A DNA stretch of 64,000 bases from contig JAWPHD010005115.1 of assembly GCA_037043455.1 (NCBI GenBank), forward strand, positions 1 through 64,000, read 5' to 3'. A model generated the notes under the pieces. That model did no database searches, had not been told where the DNA came from, and saw only the letters and a list, made by a program, of their open reading frames with translations. Position numbers and translations under genes: made by a program. Of the stretch, positions 20,063 through 32,576 are shown piece by piece; within the stretch, counting starts at the first letter, position 1, and each line of letters begins with the position of its first letter. This stretch comes from Cyrtodaria siliqua (taxonomy: Eukaryota > Mollusca > Bivalvia > Adapedonta > Hiatellidae).

Positions 20063-20539
20063 GGAAGGAGCCCATGCCCAATATGGGTGAAGTATGAATA
20101 AGATGCATAATGCTATAAGAAATCCCAAACCAAAATTATAGATATATACATGCTTACATGCAAACCTAGATCTGCCTTTATTGCACATTTTATGGGCCAT
20201 CACAATTTGGGTTCCATGGGAGCCCAGAATTTGCAGAAGACAAAATTACTTATCCAACCCTTTACAACATACTATAAGGAAACCAATTCCAAAATTCAGT
20301 TCAGCTAGGACAAGAAATGTAAGAGATATAGACCTGTAAACACAGCTTACACGCAAAATTTGATGTGAAACACACATTTTAAGGGCTATCAGAATTTGGG
20401 TTCCATTGGAGCCCAGGGGTTACAGGAACCAAAATTACTTAAGCAGCCTTAAGATAATGCTATAAGGAAGCTAATGGCCAAATTTGGTTGTGCTAGGGTA
20501 AGAATTGTAAGAGATTTACACGCAAAATTTGATGTGAAA

Positions 20540-20900
20540 TGGACTGCTGCACTGCACATCTATACATGGTAATGTGTAGACTGCTGCACTGCACATCTAT
20601 ACATGGTAATGTGTTGCACATCTATACATGGTAATATGTAGACTGCTGCTCTGCACATCTATATACGGTAATGTGTAGACTGCTGCACTGCACATCTTTA
20701 CATGGTAATGTGAAGACTGCTGCACTGCACATCTATACATGTTAATGTGTAGACTGCTGCACTGCACATCTATACATGGTAATGTGTAGACTGCTGCACT
20801 GCACATCTATACATGGTAATGTGTTGACTGCTGCACTGCACATCTATACATGGTAATGTGTTGACTGCTGCACTGCACATCTATACATGGTAATGTGTTT
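20540..20900. repeat. 37-bp minisatellite, about nine copies
   Basis: The unit runs ACTGCTGCACTGCACATCTA followed by TACATGGTAATGTGTAG and recurs with small changes and one shortened copy near 20610. It ends in a repeat tail with TTAATGCTTTTGTTTGATAG. Nothing coding is seen. Confidence 0.85.
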
Positions 20901-22600
20901 GAAAGTATTTAAGCGTACATTAATGCTTTTGTTTGATAGTGAAAATTCCCAATTTAAGGCAAAACAATGCGACTTTTTCCGACTGAACGGGTATCGGTAC
21001 CATTGCAACTAGAAGGGTGCTCCATGGAACACTTGAGTCGCCTGCCGTGGGCTTATTTCACCAAGTACAATCTAAATATAAAGTTTGAAGACACGGGTTG
21101 CAATCCAACATGAATTATGGAGCTTTTTTTGGGGTTTCATGAACATAGGTTATGGCCAGTTATGAGCTTGGTTAGGTTGCAGGTTGAAGTTTTATGAAAT
21201 GGGGCATAACTCTGTCAAAATGAAAATCAGAGTTATTGGGCATGTGCAACAGCATTCCTTAGGTTAAGATGATTATGTGTGTGAAGTTTCATGAACATAT
21301 GTCAAATACTTTTCAAGTTATGGCCAAGGTTAGCTTGTAGGGTTAAAGTGTGACTGACGCCATGCTACGTAGGCAGGGATCACTTTAGGCCGCGATTCCG
21401 CGATATTCTCACATTAAAATCTCAAAAATCACATGAAAAAAGACAAATGGAACAAACTGTCGCACCGAAGTCGGGGAAATCCATTTTCACCATGTTGATT
21501 CGTAATGAACATATATTTATTTATATTTCATTTAAAATCTCATGTAAATTTGTTCAGATCCATTTATTCGCGATTAAAACATAAAATGAGAAAATATCAA
21601 ATTATTCGAAAATCACATGAAAAAATCAAAACGACATTGTTATGTCGGTAAACTTTCGGTTCGCTTTTGCTTCGCAGTGTCAAAAGTAAATCGATTGATT
21701 ATGAATAAACATGGCCATTTTTATAACAATTCATCAACTTCTAGTAATATCTGACCATTATCCTCCGATCTATAATGATTTGACGCAATTAACTATGAAC
21801 TGGTGCAAGCAATCGTAAAACTATGTTAGCGTAAAAAGTTTACTTAAATTCGGTCACGCTTTATTTCTACTTTCGCTTTGCACTTTTCAGATTATTTTTT
21901 TTAAATGTTATTCACTTAAAAAGAAACAACGACTCCCTGTTATCTTCAATGTATTGACAATAAATTGTATACAAAAGGAAAGAAGAAAAGAGAGAATCTA
22001 GAAAATCAACTAAAACAAATAAATGAGGGAGGACTCTATTACACATGTAACTGTATTTTTATTTATAACAACTTTATATTTTATTTCCTTAGCATCAATA
22101 AAATTGACATTTTTGTTTGTTTCATTATGAAGTTCTCGAAAATGCCCTTTTTACATAATTTTGAGCGCTTAAAAATGCCCTTTTTTTCAGGGAACACCTT
22201 GCCCTTTTTCTCAATTACCAAAACATTCCCCTCATACTAGGGAGACATTGTCTGTCTGTCTGTCTGTCTGTCTCTTTTAATTGTATTAGTTTTTGTCAAA
22301 AAATTTGGGGAGGGATGGGGTGGGGGTGGGGTGGGAATGAGCCATAATGCAGGAAATCACATCTAAATTTCAAAAATGTTCTTGGGTGCATGCCCCACTA
22401 GCGGCCTCCAGATCGACGAATGACTGCTGGCAGTCGGCTTCGCATTGGAAATGTTTCATGAGAATGGTGAATGTCTCATTAAAATCAATCAAATGGGACA
22501 TTTTGTCTCATTGAAAGTCAATCCTAGGGTGATCCCTGCCTAGGCGACACAAAAAGCGTGAAAAAAATCGGGAGGCCTTTTTGTATCTCAGATATCTTAC
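20901..22600. other. Intron stretch with repeat fragments, no gene seen
   Basis: A copy of the GAAGTTTCATGAACATA family lies at 21120-21375, ending before GCGACACAAAAAG-like tails (another near 22540). A short TCTG microsatellite is at 22252-22273, followed by G-rich sequence at 22307-22340. No exon with splice sites and a conserved reading frame was found before the exon at 22601. Confidence 0.45.
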
Positions 22601-22702
22601 CTTTTTTACAGTGTTCACTATATCTATTTGCTTTCTCAGCATATCAGAGTCAACCGGCAGCTGTTCCAGATCACCCATCACAGAAAGGCACTTCTCAACA
22701 TC
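22601..22702 (-). CDS. Large gene exon: middle of LEDGF-IBD/TFIIS-N-like domain
   Basis: The exon runs from an acceptor (TTTTATACTAG) to AAG|GTAAGA, giving 34 codons in phase 0. It reads DVEKCLSVMGDLEQLPVDSD followed by MLRKQIDIVNTVKK. The helix pattern and the leucines in LxxLxxLPV match the second and third helices of LEDGF-type integrase-binding domains. It fits in phase between the exons at 24407 and 10834. Confidence 0.8.
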
Positions 22703-23613
22703 CTAGTATAAAACACCAACAAAAAGATTTTTCATTTCATGTTCCGTCGTTATAAATACACATACGCATGTACTGGCTTTTATTAATTCCGTTTAAAAGA
22801 ATGACTTGCCTCTTGAAAATGTTTTCTTGTGATTGTCAGTTAAAACATTTTAAATATCGAAGTCGCGTCATCCAATATGACTGCTAATTTAATACAAGAA
22901 TTATAGGTTATTAGATTTGTATTGGGATATATGCGAGAGTTCTTACGAGTATTAATATTGCGCAACTTTAGATCTAATAACCTTTTATTGCATATGCATT
23001 TTTTGATAAAACAATGAATATTTAGAACAAAAGCATAGCTTTTAACATTTTATTTCCATTAAATACATTTATTTGAAACAAACATGTTTGTTATATCGTG
23101 GGAATTTTTCACAACTAAACCAAAATACTCCGATTTGTTTTTATCACGACATACTGCCCGTGTTGTTCATTACACGAATCCCGAACGAGTATGCAAAAGA
23201 GTAGTTCCAAGTATATTACACACCCAATATGACTTTACAACACACCGGATAATGGGCGAATATTGAAGTTTCCATTTGCATTGAAAGTAAACAAATACGT
23301 ATGCAATAAAAGAATACACCATATGGCCCAGTTTCAGCATACTCTGGAAGATTCATGGTACACAGGAAAAATATCTAGGCATAGAATTGGTATGTTTTAC
23401 ATATATGTATTACACATATGTATTTTATATGAAAGTAACATAAATGTAATACATATGAAAATATTTTTTACTAAATAAAATTAAAACTTAAACAGGTTAT
23501 TAAACATTTACTACAGTATTCTGCATTTTTGTTTAGGCCCCATTCTGGTCGTTTTCCTCAAAAAATTAGGGAAGGTCCGGTATGATTTTTTCTTTTTTTT
23601 TTAGAATTAATCC
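22703..23613. other. Intron stretch, no recognised feature
   Basis: The sequence is AT-rich. Short frames at 23084-23478 have no recognisable domain and no splice support. Nothing else stands out before the MITE at 23617. Confidence 0.4.
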
Positions 23614-23616
23614 TTA

Positions 23617-24271
23617 GGCCACAAAAAATTAATTACCTGGTTCTCAAGCCACTTTTTCTGAGAAAAGATGCGGGCGGGCGCATTTTTTTTTACAATTTTA
23701 CAGTGGTCAACAGACACGCGGGCGATTTTTTTTTTATCCAAACTTTTAATTCCGATACATGTATTGATGCAAAATATCTCGAAATACATGTGCAATAACC
23801 AGTTGGATCAGCTCATCTCTATTGTCAATCATTACCTTATCATTTCTTCCCGACTTATGCTTCTTTCAATCACAATAAGTCCGTATATTTATATTAGATC
23901 ACGCATGAACTATTGTATGTTGTTGTGAGACTTTGTCGATTAGACGCTTGAATAAATCGCCTGTTCTGTAGCACCTACTAGTTCCAAGCGTCTCACTCCT
24001 AGATTGGTACCCATACGACTGCAATACTTACAAGCTAGCGAGCAGAGCGGCAGATATAGTCGGCCGCGCACCAGTCTACCCACAAGGGGATTCCCCTGAG
24101 GTTGTTGCATGTAAAAACTGGAACGAACTTGGATGCAGAATTTTTTTATCGAAATTTCGGTAGCGCATTGCCAATTTTTATTTTATTACTTTTGAGATAA
24201 AATCGGCAATGCGGCACCAAAAAAAGACATGCGGGCGGGCCTGAGAACCAGGTAATTAATTTTTTATGGCC
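23617..24271. mobile_element. Harbinger-like MITE, 655 bp
   Basis: Long inverted ends read GGCCACAAAAAATTAATTAC (left) and, inverted at the right, GGCCATAAAAAATTAATTAC, both continuing CTGGTTCTCA. TTA lies on both sides (23614-23616 and 24272-24274). Sub-terminal GCGGGCGGGC phrases are also inverted. There is no transposase. The GGCC start and TWA-type duplication place it with PIF/Harbinger, though its ends differ from the other GGCC family in the window. Confidence 0.82.
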
Positions 24272-24406
24272 TTACTATACTAAATTCAAATCAAGAACAT
24301 CAAAAGCATGTTTTCTTGAACATATTACATAATATGAGTGTTCCACAACACTTACATATCTTAAAACCTAAATAAAAAATAAAAATTTGTTAGGGTAAAT
24401 ACTCAC

Positions 24407-24480
24407 ATCATTTCCATTTTTCTGGAGTGATCTCTTTATTTCTACATCAAAGTGTAGAAGCTGGGCCACAATGACTGCAT
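24407..24480 (-). CDS. Large gene exon: start of LEDGF-IBD/TFIIS-N-like domain
   Basis: The exon follows TTTATGTTCAG and ends GAT|GTGAGT, giving 74 nt. The first two bases complete an Asp codon from the coiled-coil exon, followed by AVIVAQLLHFDVEIKRSLQK and NGND. The phrase (E)IKRSLQ..N followed by DVEKCL in the next exon parallels the first helices of LEDGF-like integrase-binding domains. Phase is compatible on both sides. Confidence 0.75.
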
Positions 24481-25056
24481 CTGAACATAAAACAACAAGA
24501 CATCAAATATAATGGGTACAGTGCATTCGGGTGTATAGAATCATTGGTAGTAAAGAATCATTTTCTGTTTAAATTCAATTTTCTCAGCTCATGTATTTTT
24601 AGACTATTTAAAAAAATGATTTGGTGCAGTTTTTCATTCAAAATGTATCATTAAGTTAAACACCTCTCAGAAAAAATGGTTCTTTACTACCCTATTGAAG
24701 TGTGTGTTTTTGAAATAAAAAATTCATACGGTCACAATAAACTGAGATATAAATATTTGCTGTTATAACAAATGTTGCGGGCAAAAGTCAAAATCATCCA
24801 ATAAGTTAAATAAGTTAACTTGTTAAAGTTTGGCACATCTAGGGATACAATGAAATTATGTAAATAATTTCAGAAATTTTGCTATCAAATAATTTCAGAA
24901 ATTTTGCTATCAAACAACTAAAAGGGTCAATCTTATTCGGAAACTTAAAAAGACATTTTCCTTTCATTTTAAATTTCGAAGTTTAAACCAAGTCATTCTA
25001 TATCCCATAACCCACTGTTTCACTAGATAGACATCGCAGAAACCTATTTACTAAGG

Positions 25057-25249
25057 TGTGTGTATAAGCTGTATTGCACTTAGCATTTTAGCGAGCAGAC
25101 CTAGGTTTTAAGTCTCATCCGAAGGACTTGTAAGGTAGGAAATACTTTTGAAATATTTCGATAATTAACCCAAATTCGGTCCTGGCTGGGATTGAACGCA
25201 CGATCCCTGGGTTACTAAGCCGCAGTGCTAGCCATTACACCACGGCGCT
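25057..25249 (-). mobile_element. tRNA-derived SINE, 193 bp
   Basis: On the minus strand the head reads AGCGCCGTGGTGTAATGGCT (box A region), then GCGTTCAATCCC (box B), like a degraded tRNA. A tail domain with CCGAATTTGGGTTAATTATC and ACAAGTCCTTCGGATGAGAC follows. The 15 bp ACCTATTTACTAAGG flanks it on both sides (25042-25056 and 25250-25264), which proves retroposition. It lies in an intron. Confidence 0.85.
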
Positions 25250-25344
25250 ACCTATTTACTAAGGGCTATTCCATTTCAACTTACCCCTCCCAGACACCAC
25301 TTTAAACAGCTTCTATCCATGGTCATTAAATTATAATAATAATA

Positions 25345-28151
25345 ATGTAATCACTTGTATGCTATGTAATCACTTGTATGCTATGTAATCACTTGTATGC
25401 TATGTAATCACTTGTATGCTATGTAATCACTTGTATGCTAAGTGATTCTATGTAATCACTTGTATGCTATGTAATCACTTGTATGCTATGTAATCACTTG
25501 TATGCTATGTAATCACTTGTATGCTATGTAATCACTTGTATGCTATGTAATCACTTGTATGCTATGTAATCACTTGTATGCTATGTAATCACTTGTATGC
25601 TATGTAATCACTTGTATGCTATGTAATCACTTGTATGCTATGTAATCACTTGTATGCTATGTAATCACTTGTATGCTATGTAATCACTTGTATGCTATGT
25701 AATCACTTGTATGCTATGTAATCACTTGTATGCTATGTAATCACTTGTATGCTATGTAATCACTTGTATGCTATGTAATCACTTGTATGCTATGTAATCA
25801 CTTGTATGCTATGTAATCACTTGTATGCTATGTAATCACTTGTATGCTATGTAATCACTTGTATGCTATGTAATCACTTGTATGCTATGTAATCACTTGT
25901 ATGCTATGTAATCACTTGTATGCTATGTAATCACTTGTATGCTATGTAATCACTTGTATGCTATGTAATCACTTGTATGCTATGTAATCACTTGTATGCT
26001 ATGTAATCACTTGTATGCTATGTAATCACTTGTATGCTATGTAATCACTTGTATGCTATGTAATCACTTGTATGCTATGTAATCACTTGTATGCTATGTA
26101 ATCACTTGTATGCTATGTAATCACTTGTATGCTATGTAATCACTTGTATGCTATGTAATCACTTGTATGCTATGTAATCACTTGTATGCTATGTAATCAC
26201 TTGTATGCTATGTAATCACTTGTATGCTATGTAATCACTTGTATGCTATGTAATCACTTGTATGCTATGTAATCACTTGTATGCTATGTAATCACTTGTA
26301 TGCTATGTAATCACTTGTATGCTATGTAATCACTTGTATGCTATGTAATCACTTGTATGCTATGTAATCACTTGTATGCTATGTAATCACTTGTATGCTA
26401 TGTAATCACTTGTATGCTATGTAATCACTTGTATGCTATGTAATCACTTGTATGCTATGTAATCACTTGTATGCTATGTAATCACTTGTATGCTATGTAA
26501 TCACTTGTATGCTATGTAATCACTTGTATGCTATGTAATCACTTGTATGCTATGTAATCACTTGTATGCTATGTAATCACTTGTATGCTATGTAATCACT
26601 TGTATGCTATGTAATCACTTGTATGCTATGTAATCACTTGTATGCTATGTAATCACTTGTATGCTATGTAATCACTTGTATGCTATGTAATCACTTGTAT
26701 GCTATGTAATCACTTGTATGCTATGTAATCACTTGTATGCTATGTAATCACTTGTATGCTATGTAATCACTTGTATGCTATGTAATCACTTGTATGCTAT
26801 GTAATCACTTGTATGCTATGTAATCACTTGTATGCTATGTAATCACTTGTATGCTATGTAATCACTTGTATGCTATGTAATCACTTGTATGCTATGTAAT
26901 CACTTGTATGCTATGTAACCACTTGTATGCTATGTAACCACTTGTATGCTATGTAACCACTTGTATGCTATGTAACCACTTGTATGCTATGTAACCACTT
27001 GTATGCTATGTAATCACTTGTATGCTATGTAATCACTTGTATGCTATGTAATCACTTGTATGCTATGTAACCACTTGTATGCTATGTAACCACTTGTATG
27101 CTATGTAACCACTTGTATGCTATGTAACCACTTGTATGCTATGTAACCACTTGTATGCTATGTAACCACTTGTATGCTATGTAACCACTTGTATGCTATG
27201 TAACCACTTGTATGCTATGTAACCACTTGTATGCTATGTAACCACTTGTATGCTATGTAACCACTTGTATGCTATGTAACCACTTGTATGCTATGTAACC
27301 ACTTGTATGCTATGTAACCACTTGTATGCTATGTAACCACTTGTATGCTATGTAACCACTTGTATGCTATGTAACCACTTGTATGCTATGTAACCACTTG
27401 TATGCTATGTAACCACTTGTATGCTATGTAACCACTTGTATGCTATGTAACCACTTGTATGCTATGTAACCACTTGTATGCTATGTAACCACTTGTATGC
27501 TATGTAACCACTTGTATGCTATGTAACCACTTGTATGCTATGTAACCACTTGTATGCTATGTAACCACTTGTATGCTATGTAACCACTTGTATGCTATGT
27601 AACCACTTGTATGCTATGTAACCACTTGTATGCTATGTAACCACTTGTATGCTATGTAACCACTTGTATGCTATGTAACCACTTGTATGCTATGTAACCA
27701 CTTGTATGCTATGTAACCACTTGTATGCTATGTAACCACTTGTATGCTATGTAACCACTTGTATGCTATGTAACCACTTGTATGCTATGTAACCACTTGT
27801 ATGCTATGTAACCACTTGTATGCTATGTAACCACTTGTATGCTATGTAACCACTTGTATGCTATGTAACCACTTGTATGCTATGTAACCACTTGTATGCT
27901 ATGTAACCACTTGTATGCTATGTAACCACTTGTATGCTATGTAACCACTTGTATGCTATGTAACCACTTGTATGCTATGTAACCACTTGTATGCTATGTA
28001 ACCACTTGTATGCTATGTAACCACTTGTATGCTATGTAACCACTTGTATGCTATGTAACCACTTGTATGCTATGTAACCACTTGTATGCTATGTAACCAC
28101 TTGTATGCTATGTAATCACTTGTATGCTATGTAACCACTTGTATGCTATGT
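25345..28151. repeat. 19-bp minisatellite, about 148 copies
   Basis: The unit ATGTAATCACTTGTATGCT is repeated almost without error for 2.8 kb. A single disturbed unit with extra bases (AAGTGATTCT) lies near 25440. From 26913 the unit changes to ATGTAACCACTTGTATGCT: five C units, three T units, then about 55 C units, one T unit near 28115 and a final C unit. The array lies in the intron between the coiled-coil and IBD exons. Copy number is likely variable. Confidence 0.97.
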
Positions 28152-28886
28152 CCTATTCAAGAAGGAACTACTTCTCTGCACAGTTCCAATTTGAATATTT
28201 TAATAAAACACTTCTATCACAATTGATTATATGTAACTTTAAACCTCCTTCAATAATTATCTCCAATTAAAGGGAGGTAATTATAAACCAAGTAAGTTGT
28301 TCTTGCAGAAAAAAATGTTGCGTTTAAACATCATTACTTAAAACATGATTTTTTTTGTCCCAACAACTTTTTTTAAATGATTTATTTTGTTTATTTACAT
28401 AAACGAAGGTGACAAATGAGGTTTAACATGGCACTTAGGCAGTCAGCGTGAAATCGCCATTACATGTCCTGTAGTTATGTAGTTAAAATAGGTTTGCATT
28501 CCACACTTAAAACGTGGGTTCGGCTACTTACGAGCTTGGTTAGGTTGCAGGTTCAAAAATTCTCAAGTTTTATGAAAAGGGGAATAACTCTGTCAAAATG
28601 AAAGTCAGTTATTGGATATTGTAATAACATTCATTGAGGCAAGATGATGTGCGAGAAGTTTTGTGAACACAGGTCAAATACTTTTCAAGATATGGCCAAG
28701 GTTAGGTTGCAAGTTGATTCCTAAGTGTCAGTCATGCTAAACAGGAGACACAAAATGTATGTCACACAGGTTTGAGTAAAGGTAGCATTAATTTCTAGTG
28801 GTGTAACACTTTTTAAAATTGCAAATTATTGGTCAATAGATAGGGAATTTGGAACAACCCTGAATAAAATGATTTTAGAGGTTTAC
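28152..28886. other. Intron stretch with one dispersed repeat copy
   Basis: A copy of the family with GGTTGCAGGTTCAAAAATTC, GGGGAATAACTCTGTCAAAA and CTTTTCAAGATATGGCC occupies about 28520-28755. The remainder has no recognisable feature. The coiled-coil exon's donor is at 28886. Confidence 0.5.
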
Positions 28887-31041
28887 CACTGATTTTTTCT
28901 TTTCGACTCTTCCTCTTGGATTCTTCTCGATTCCTGCTCTCGAGTTCTTGTTTTTCCCTCTCATGTTCTTTTTCCTTTTGTCTCTCGAGGTCTCTTTGCT
29001 TCTTCCTCTCAAGTTCTTCCTGCTCCTCAAGTACTTGCTTTTGTCTCTGAAGTTCCTCCTGTTCCTTTCTCTCAAGTTCTTCTTTCTTCTCTCTCTCTAG
29101 CTTTTCTTGCTTTTGCCTCTCCAATTCTTCCAGTTCTCTTCTCTCAAGTTCTCTTAGCTTCCTCCTCTCAAGTTCTTCCTGCTCCTCAAGTACTTGCTTT
29201 TGTCTCTGAAGTTCCTCCTGTTCCTTTCTCTCAAGTTCTTCTTTCTTCTCTCTCTCCAGCTTTTCTTGCTTTTGCCTCTCCGATTCTACCAGTTCTTGTC
29301 TCTCGAGTTCTCTTTGCTTCCTCCTCTCAAGTTCTTCCTGCTTCTCAAGTTCTTGCTTTTGTCTCTGAAGTTCCTCCTGTTCCTTTCTCTCAAGTTCTTC
29401 TTTCTTCTCTCTCTCCAGATTTTCTTCCTTTTGCCTCTCCAATTCTTCCAGTTCCTTTCTCTCAAGTTCTTCTTTCTTCTCTCTCTCTAGCTTTTCTTGC
29501 TTTTGTCTCTCCGATTCTACCAGTTCTTGTCTCTCGAGTTCTCTTTGCTTCCTCCTCTCAAGTTCTTCCTGCTTCTCAAGTTCTTGCTTTTGTCTCTGAA
29601 GTTCCTCCTGTTCCTTTCTCTCAAGTTCTTCTTTCTTCTCTCTGTCCACTTTTTCTTGCTTTTGCCTCTCCAATTCTTCCAGTTCCTTTCTCTCAAGTTC
29701 TTCTTTCTTCTCTCTCTCTAGCTTTTCTTGCTTTTGCCTCTCCGATTCTACCAGTTCTTGTCTCTCGAGTTCTCTTTGCTTCCTCCTCTCAAGTTCTTCC
29801 TGCTTCTCAAGTTCTTGCTTTTGTCTCTGAAGTTCCTCCTGTTCCTTTCTCTCAAGTTCTTCTTTCTTCTCTCTGTCCAGCTTTTCTTGCATTTGCCTCT
29901 CCAATTCTACCAGTTCTTGTCTCTCCAGTTCTCTTTGCTTCCTCCTCTCAAGTTCTTCCTGCTTCTCAAGTTCTTGCTTTTGTCTCTGAAGTTCCTCCTG
30001 TTCCTTTCTCTCAAGTTCTTCTTTCTTCTCTCTCTCTAGTTTTTCTTGCTTTTGCCTCTCCAATTCTTCCAGTTCTTTTTTCTCAAGTTCTTCTTTCTTC
30101 TCTCTCTCCATCATTTCTTGCATTTGCCTCTCCAATTCTGCCAGTTCTTGTCTCTCGAGTTCTCTTTGCTTCCTCCTCTCAAGTTCTTCCTGCTTCTCAA
30201 GTTCTTGCTTTTGTCTCTGAAGTTCCTCCTGTTCCTTTCTCTCAAGTTCTTCTTTATTCTCTCTCTCCAGATTTTCTTGCTTTTGCCTCTCCAACTCTTC
30301 CAGTTCTCTTCTCTCAAATTCTCTTAGCTTCCTCCTCTCAAGTTCTTCCTGCTCCTCAAGTACTTGCTTTTGTCTCTGAAGTTCCTCCTGTTCCTTTCTC
30401 TCAAGTTCTTCTTTCTTCTCTCTCTCCAGCTTTTCTTGCATTTGCCTCTCCAATTCTACCAGTTCTTGTCTCTCCAGTTCTCTTTGCTTCCTCCTCTCAA
30501 GTTCTTCCTGCTTCTCAAGTTCTTGCTTTTGTCTCTGAAGTTCCTCCTGTTCCTTTCTTTCAAGTTCATCTTTATTCTCTCTCTCCAGATTTTCTTGCTT
30601 TTGCCTCTCCAACTCTTCCAGTTCTCTTCTCTCAAGTTCTCTTAGCTTCCTCCTCTCAAGTTCTTCCTGCTCCTCAAGTACTTGCTTTTGTCTCTGAAGT
30701 TCCTCCTGTTCCTTTCTCTCAAGTTCTTCTTTCTTCTCTCTCTCTAGCTTTTCTTGCTTTTGCCTCTCCAATTCTTCCAGTTCTTTTTTCTCAAGTTCTT
30801 CTTTCTTCTCTCTCTCCATCATTTCTTGCATTTGCCTCTCCAATTCTACCAGTTCTTGTCTCTCGAGTTCTCTTTGCTTCCTCCTCTCAAGTTCTTCCTG
30901 CTTCTCAAGTTCTTGCTTTTGTCTCTGAAGTTCCTCCTGTTCCTTTCTCTCAAGTTCTTTTTTCGTCTCTCCCTCCAGCTTTTCTTGCTTTTGCCTCTCC
31001 AATTCTACTAGTTCTTGTCTCTCGAGTTCTTCTTGCATTCC
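28887..31041 (-). CDS. Large gene exon: Glu/Arg/Lys coiled-coil repeat region
   Basis: This single exon of 718 codons runs from GGAATGCAAG after TTTTTTCAG to AGTG|GTAAAC. It is built almost wholly of a repeated block of about 53 residues with the phrases RKEQEELQRQKQELEKQEEL and RRKQRELERQELVELERQ, plus 77-residue variants. This predicts a very long, highly charged single or coiled helix. The last residues (SRKEKISGKP reading) leave the repeat just before the donor. The repeats are close at the DNA level (159-bp period), so the exon is probably length-variable. The end phase (1) matches the exon at 24480. Confidence 0.85.
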
Positions 31042-31611
31042 CTGAAAAAAGGCACTTTAAATTAGAACCACAGATAGGCTGAATGTTGAAACACATATCA
31101 AGCAATTGATAGATTTCTAAACCTATTTTTTCAATCAATTAAGGTTTTTAAGCTTGATAAAATACATTCATAGTTTTCTGTATTAAATTGATATTACTAA
31201 TTTTATTACAAGATTGTTTATTTAAGAATTGGCTTACCAATAAATTATCTGAGGTTATCTAAAGCCGACTAAGTGAGAGGGAAAGAGTACATATGAATCC
31301 TTAGGCTCTTACAATAGATTAGATTCCTATGGTTCTTTAATATGTTTCAGTGTCTTAGCCAGCCAACACAACAATGCAGCCGTCTTTTGCATGGCCGTTT
31401 TTGGAAAAATCGCAACCAATATTAGGTGGGGTGGGTGACGTAAAAATAAATAAAATTACTCCTACTTTCTCAATATTTTTATGTTTTGTAAATAATTATA
31501 GAAGAAAGAATATATCAAATATACCTTTACTACTGTTAACTGAAAAAATCCTGAGACAACCGAATGTTAGCAAATTATTTTGCACACCCTGTTTGCATAT
31601 TTTCACATTAA
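31042..31611. other. Intron stretch, no recognised feature
   Basis: This AT-rich intron sequence between the coiled-coil exon and a MITE shows nothing coding. The frame at 31374-31676 has no recognisable domain and runs into the MITE. Confidence 0.4.
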
Positions 31612-31947
31612 GGCCTAAAAAAAATATATGTTTGTTTCTGGTTTCACCCTGTCAAAAAGTTAGGGTAGGTAGGTAGGGAAAAGTATTTTTTTTAGATATT
31701 TTTTTATATATATTGTTCGCATATATTATGCCATTTTTGTACTAAGGCAACTTTTTGATAACCTTTGCAATCCAGATGAGATGCTTAACAACTCTGGCTA
31801 ATAAAATTATCATTTGAATAAAAAAATAAAAAATAAACTTTTTTTTTTTTTTTTACATTTTTTTTTTACTAAAAATATTTAGGGTCGGCAGTGATAAAGT
31901 AGGGTCGGTCGGGAAACCGGAAACACACGTGTTTTTTTTTTTAGGCC
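31612..31947. mobile_element. Harbinger-like MITE, 336 bp (GGCC family)
   Basis: The ends GGCCTAAAAAAAATATATGT and, inverted, GGCCTAAAAAAAAAACACGT enclose the family phrases GTTAGGGTAGGTAGGTAGGG and AGGGTCGGTCGGGAAACCGG. TAA flanks both sides (31609-31611 and 31948-31950). It is inverted in orientation relative to the copy at 3923. Confidence 0.8.
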
Positions 31948-32165
31948 TAAGTCTTGAAATTCTGCTTCGAGTTGATGACTGATACACGGGACGGCCCGGT
32001 TTAAATACCAAACAAAAGGACGAAGCTAAGGAGTGTCTTGTCCGAAGTTACACTGAAGAAACCCCGTGGTGCCGGTGAAAACAAATTGCTCAAAACATTT
32101 AAAATATTTTCCAATATTTAAAACAAACCATGTATTAACTTATTGTATGTTTTCACCCTTCCCAA

Positions 32166-32436
32166 GGCCACATAAAAAATATGTGTGGTTCAGATAACCC
32201 GACAGACCCGATTTTAAGGGGTCGACCCTAAAACTTTTTATGCAAACATTTAAAAAATAAAAATAAAAAAAAAGAATTGTTGATAATGCAAAAAAATCGA
32301 ACTTAAGGTATAGTAATTTAACATATAAATTCATTATCAGTATTGAATTCATTATTGAGAAGAAAAAAAAAACTACCTACCTACCCTATTTTTTTGGCCA
32401 GTGTTACCTGAACCACACATATTATTTTGTTTGGCC
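32166..32436. mobile_element. Harbinger-like MITE abutting a splice donor, 271 bp
   Basis: The element begins GGCCACATAAAAAATATGTG and ends with the inverse of GGCCAAACAAAATAATATGT. CAA lies on both sides (32163-32165 and 32437-32439). Its right end is 8 bp from the exon border at 32445, so on the minus strand the intron reads GTAAGTTG and then enters the MITE. The right duplication overlaps intron positions 6-8. Confidence 0.85.
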
Positions 32437-32444
32437 CAACTTAC

Positions 32445-32576
32445 ATGTGCGCGTGTTTGACTAGCATTGCTAGGACCGTTCTGAACGACACAGCCAGCAT
32501 TTCCAGGACCCTGACCAACTGTTGTTGAATCACCTTTAGAGTCCAAGGATTTGTGTTTATCCTCCCATGCTTGTTT
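32445..32576 (-). CDS. Large gene exon: Gly/Ser/Asn-rich linker
   Basis: The exon runs from TTTCTTTTACAG to CAT|GTAAGT and gives 44 codons in phase 0: KQAWEDKHKSLDSKGDSTTV, then GQGPGNAGCVVQNGPSNASQ and TRAH. It has no known domain and is probably a flexible linker between the FHA and coiled-coil regions. Its membership rests on phase, splice sites and position. Confidence 0.6.

Noticed and set aside
19252..20203. Proline-rich minus-strand proteins
   Set aside because: They follow the C-rich strand of a G-rich minisatellite. Composition is low complexity and frames overlap each other.
25345..28151. Possible CRISPR array
   Set aside because: The 19-bp units are joined head to tail without spacers, and the surrounding DNA is eukaryotic with introns and SINEs.
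29194..31011. Plus-strand Leu/Phe-rich frames
   Set aside because: They are antisense shadows of the coiled-coil exon, whose GAA/GAG/AGA codons read as TTC/CTC/TCT on the other strand.
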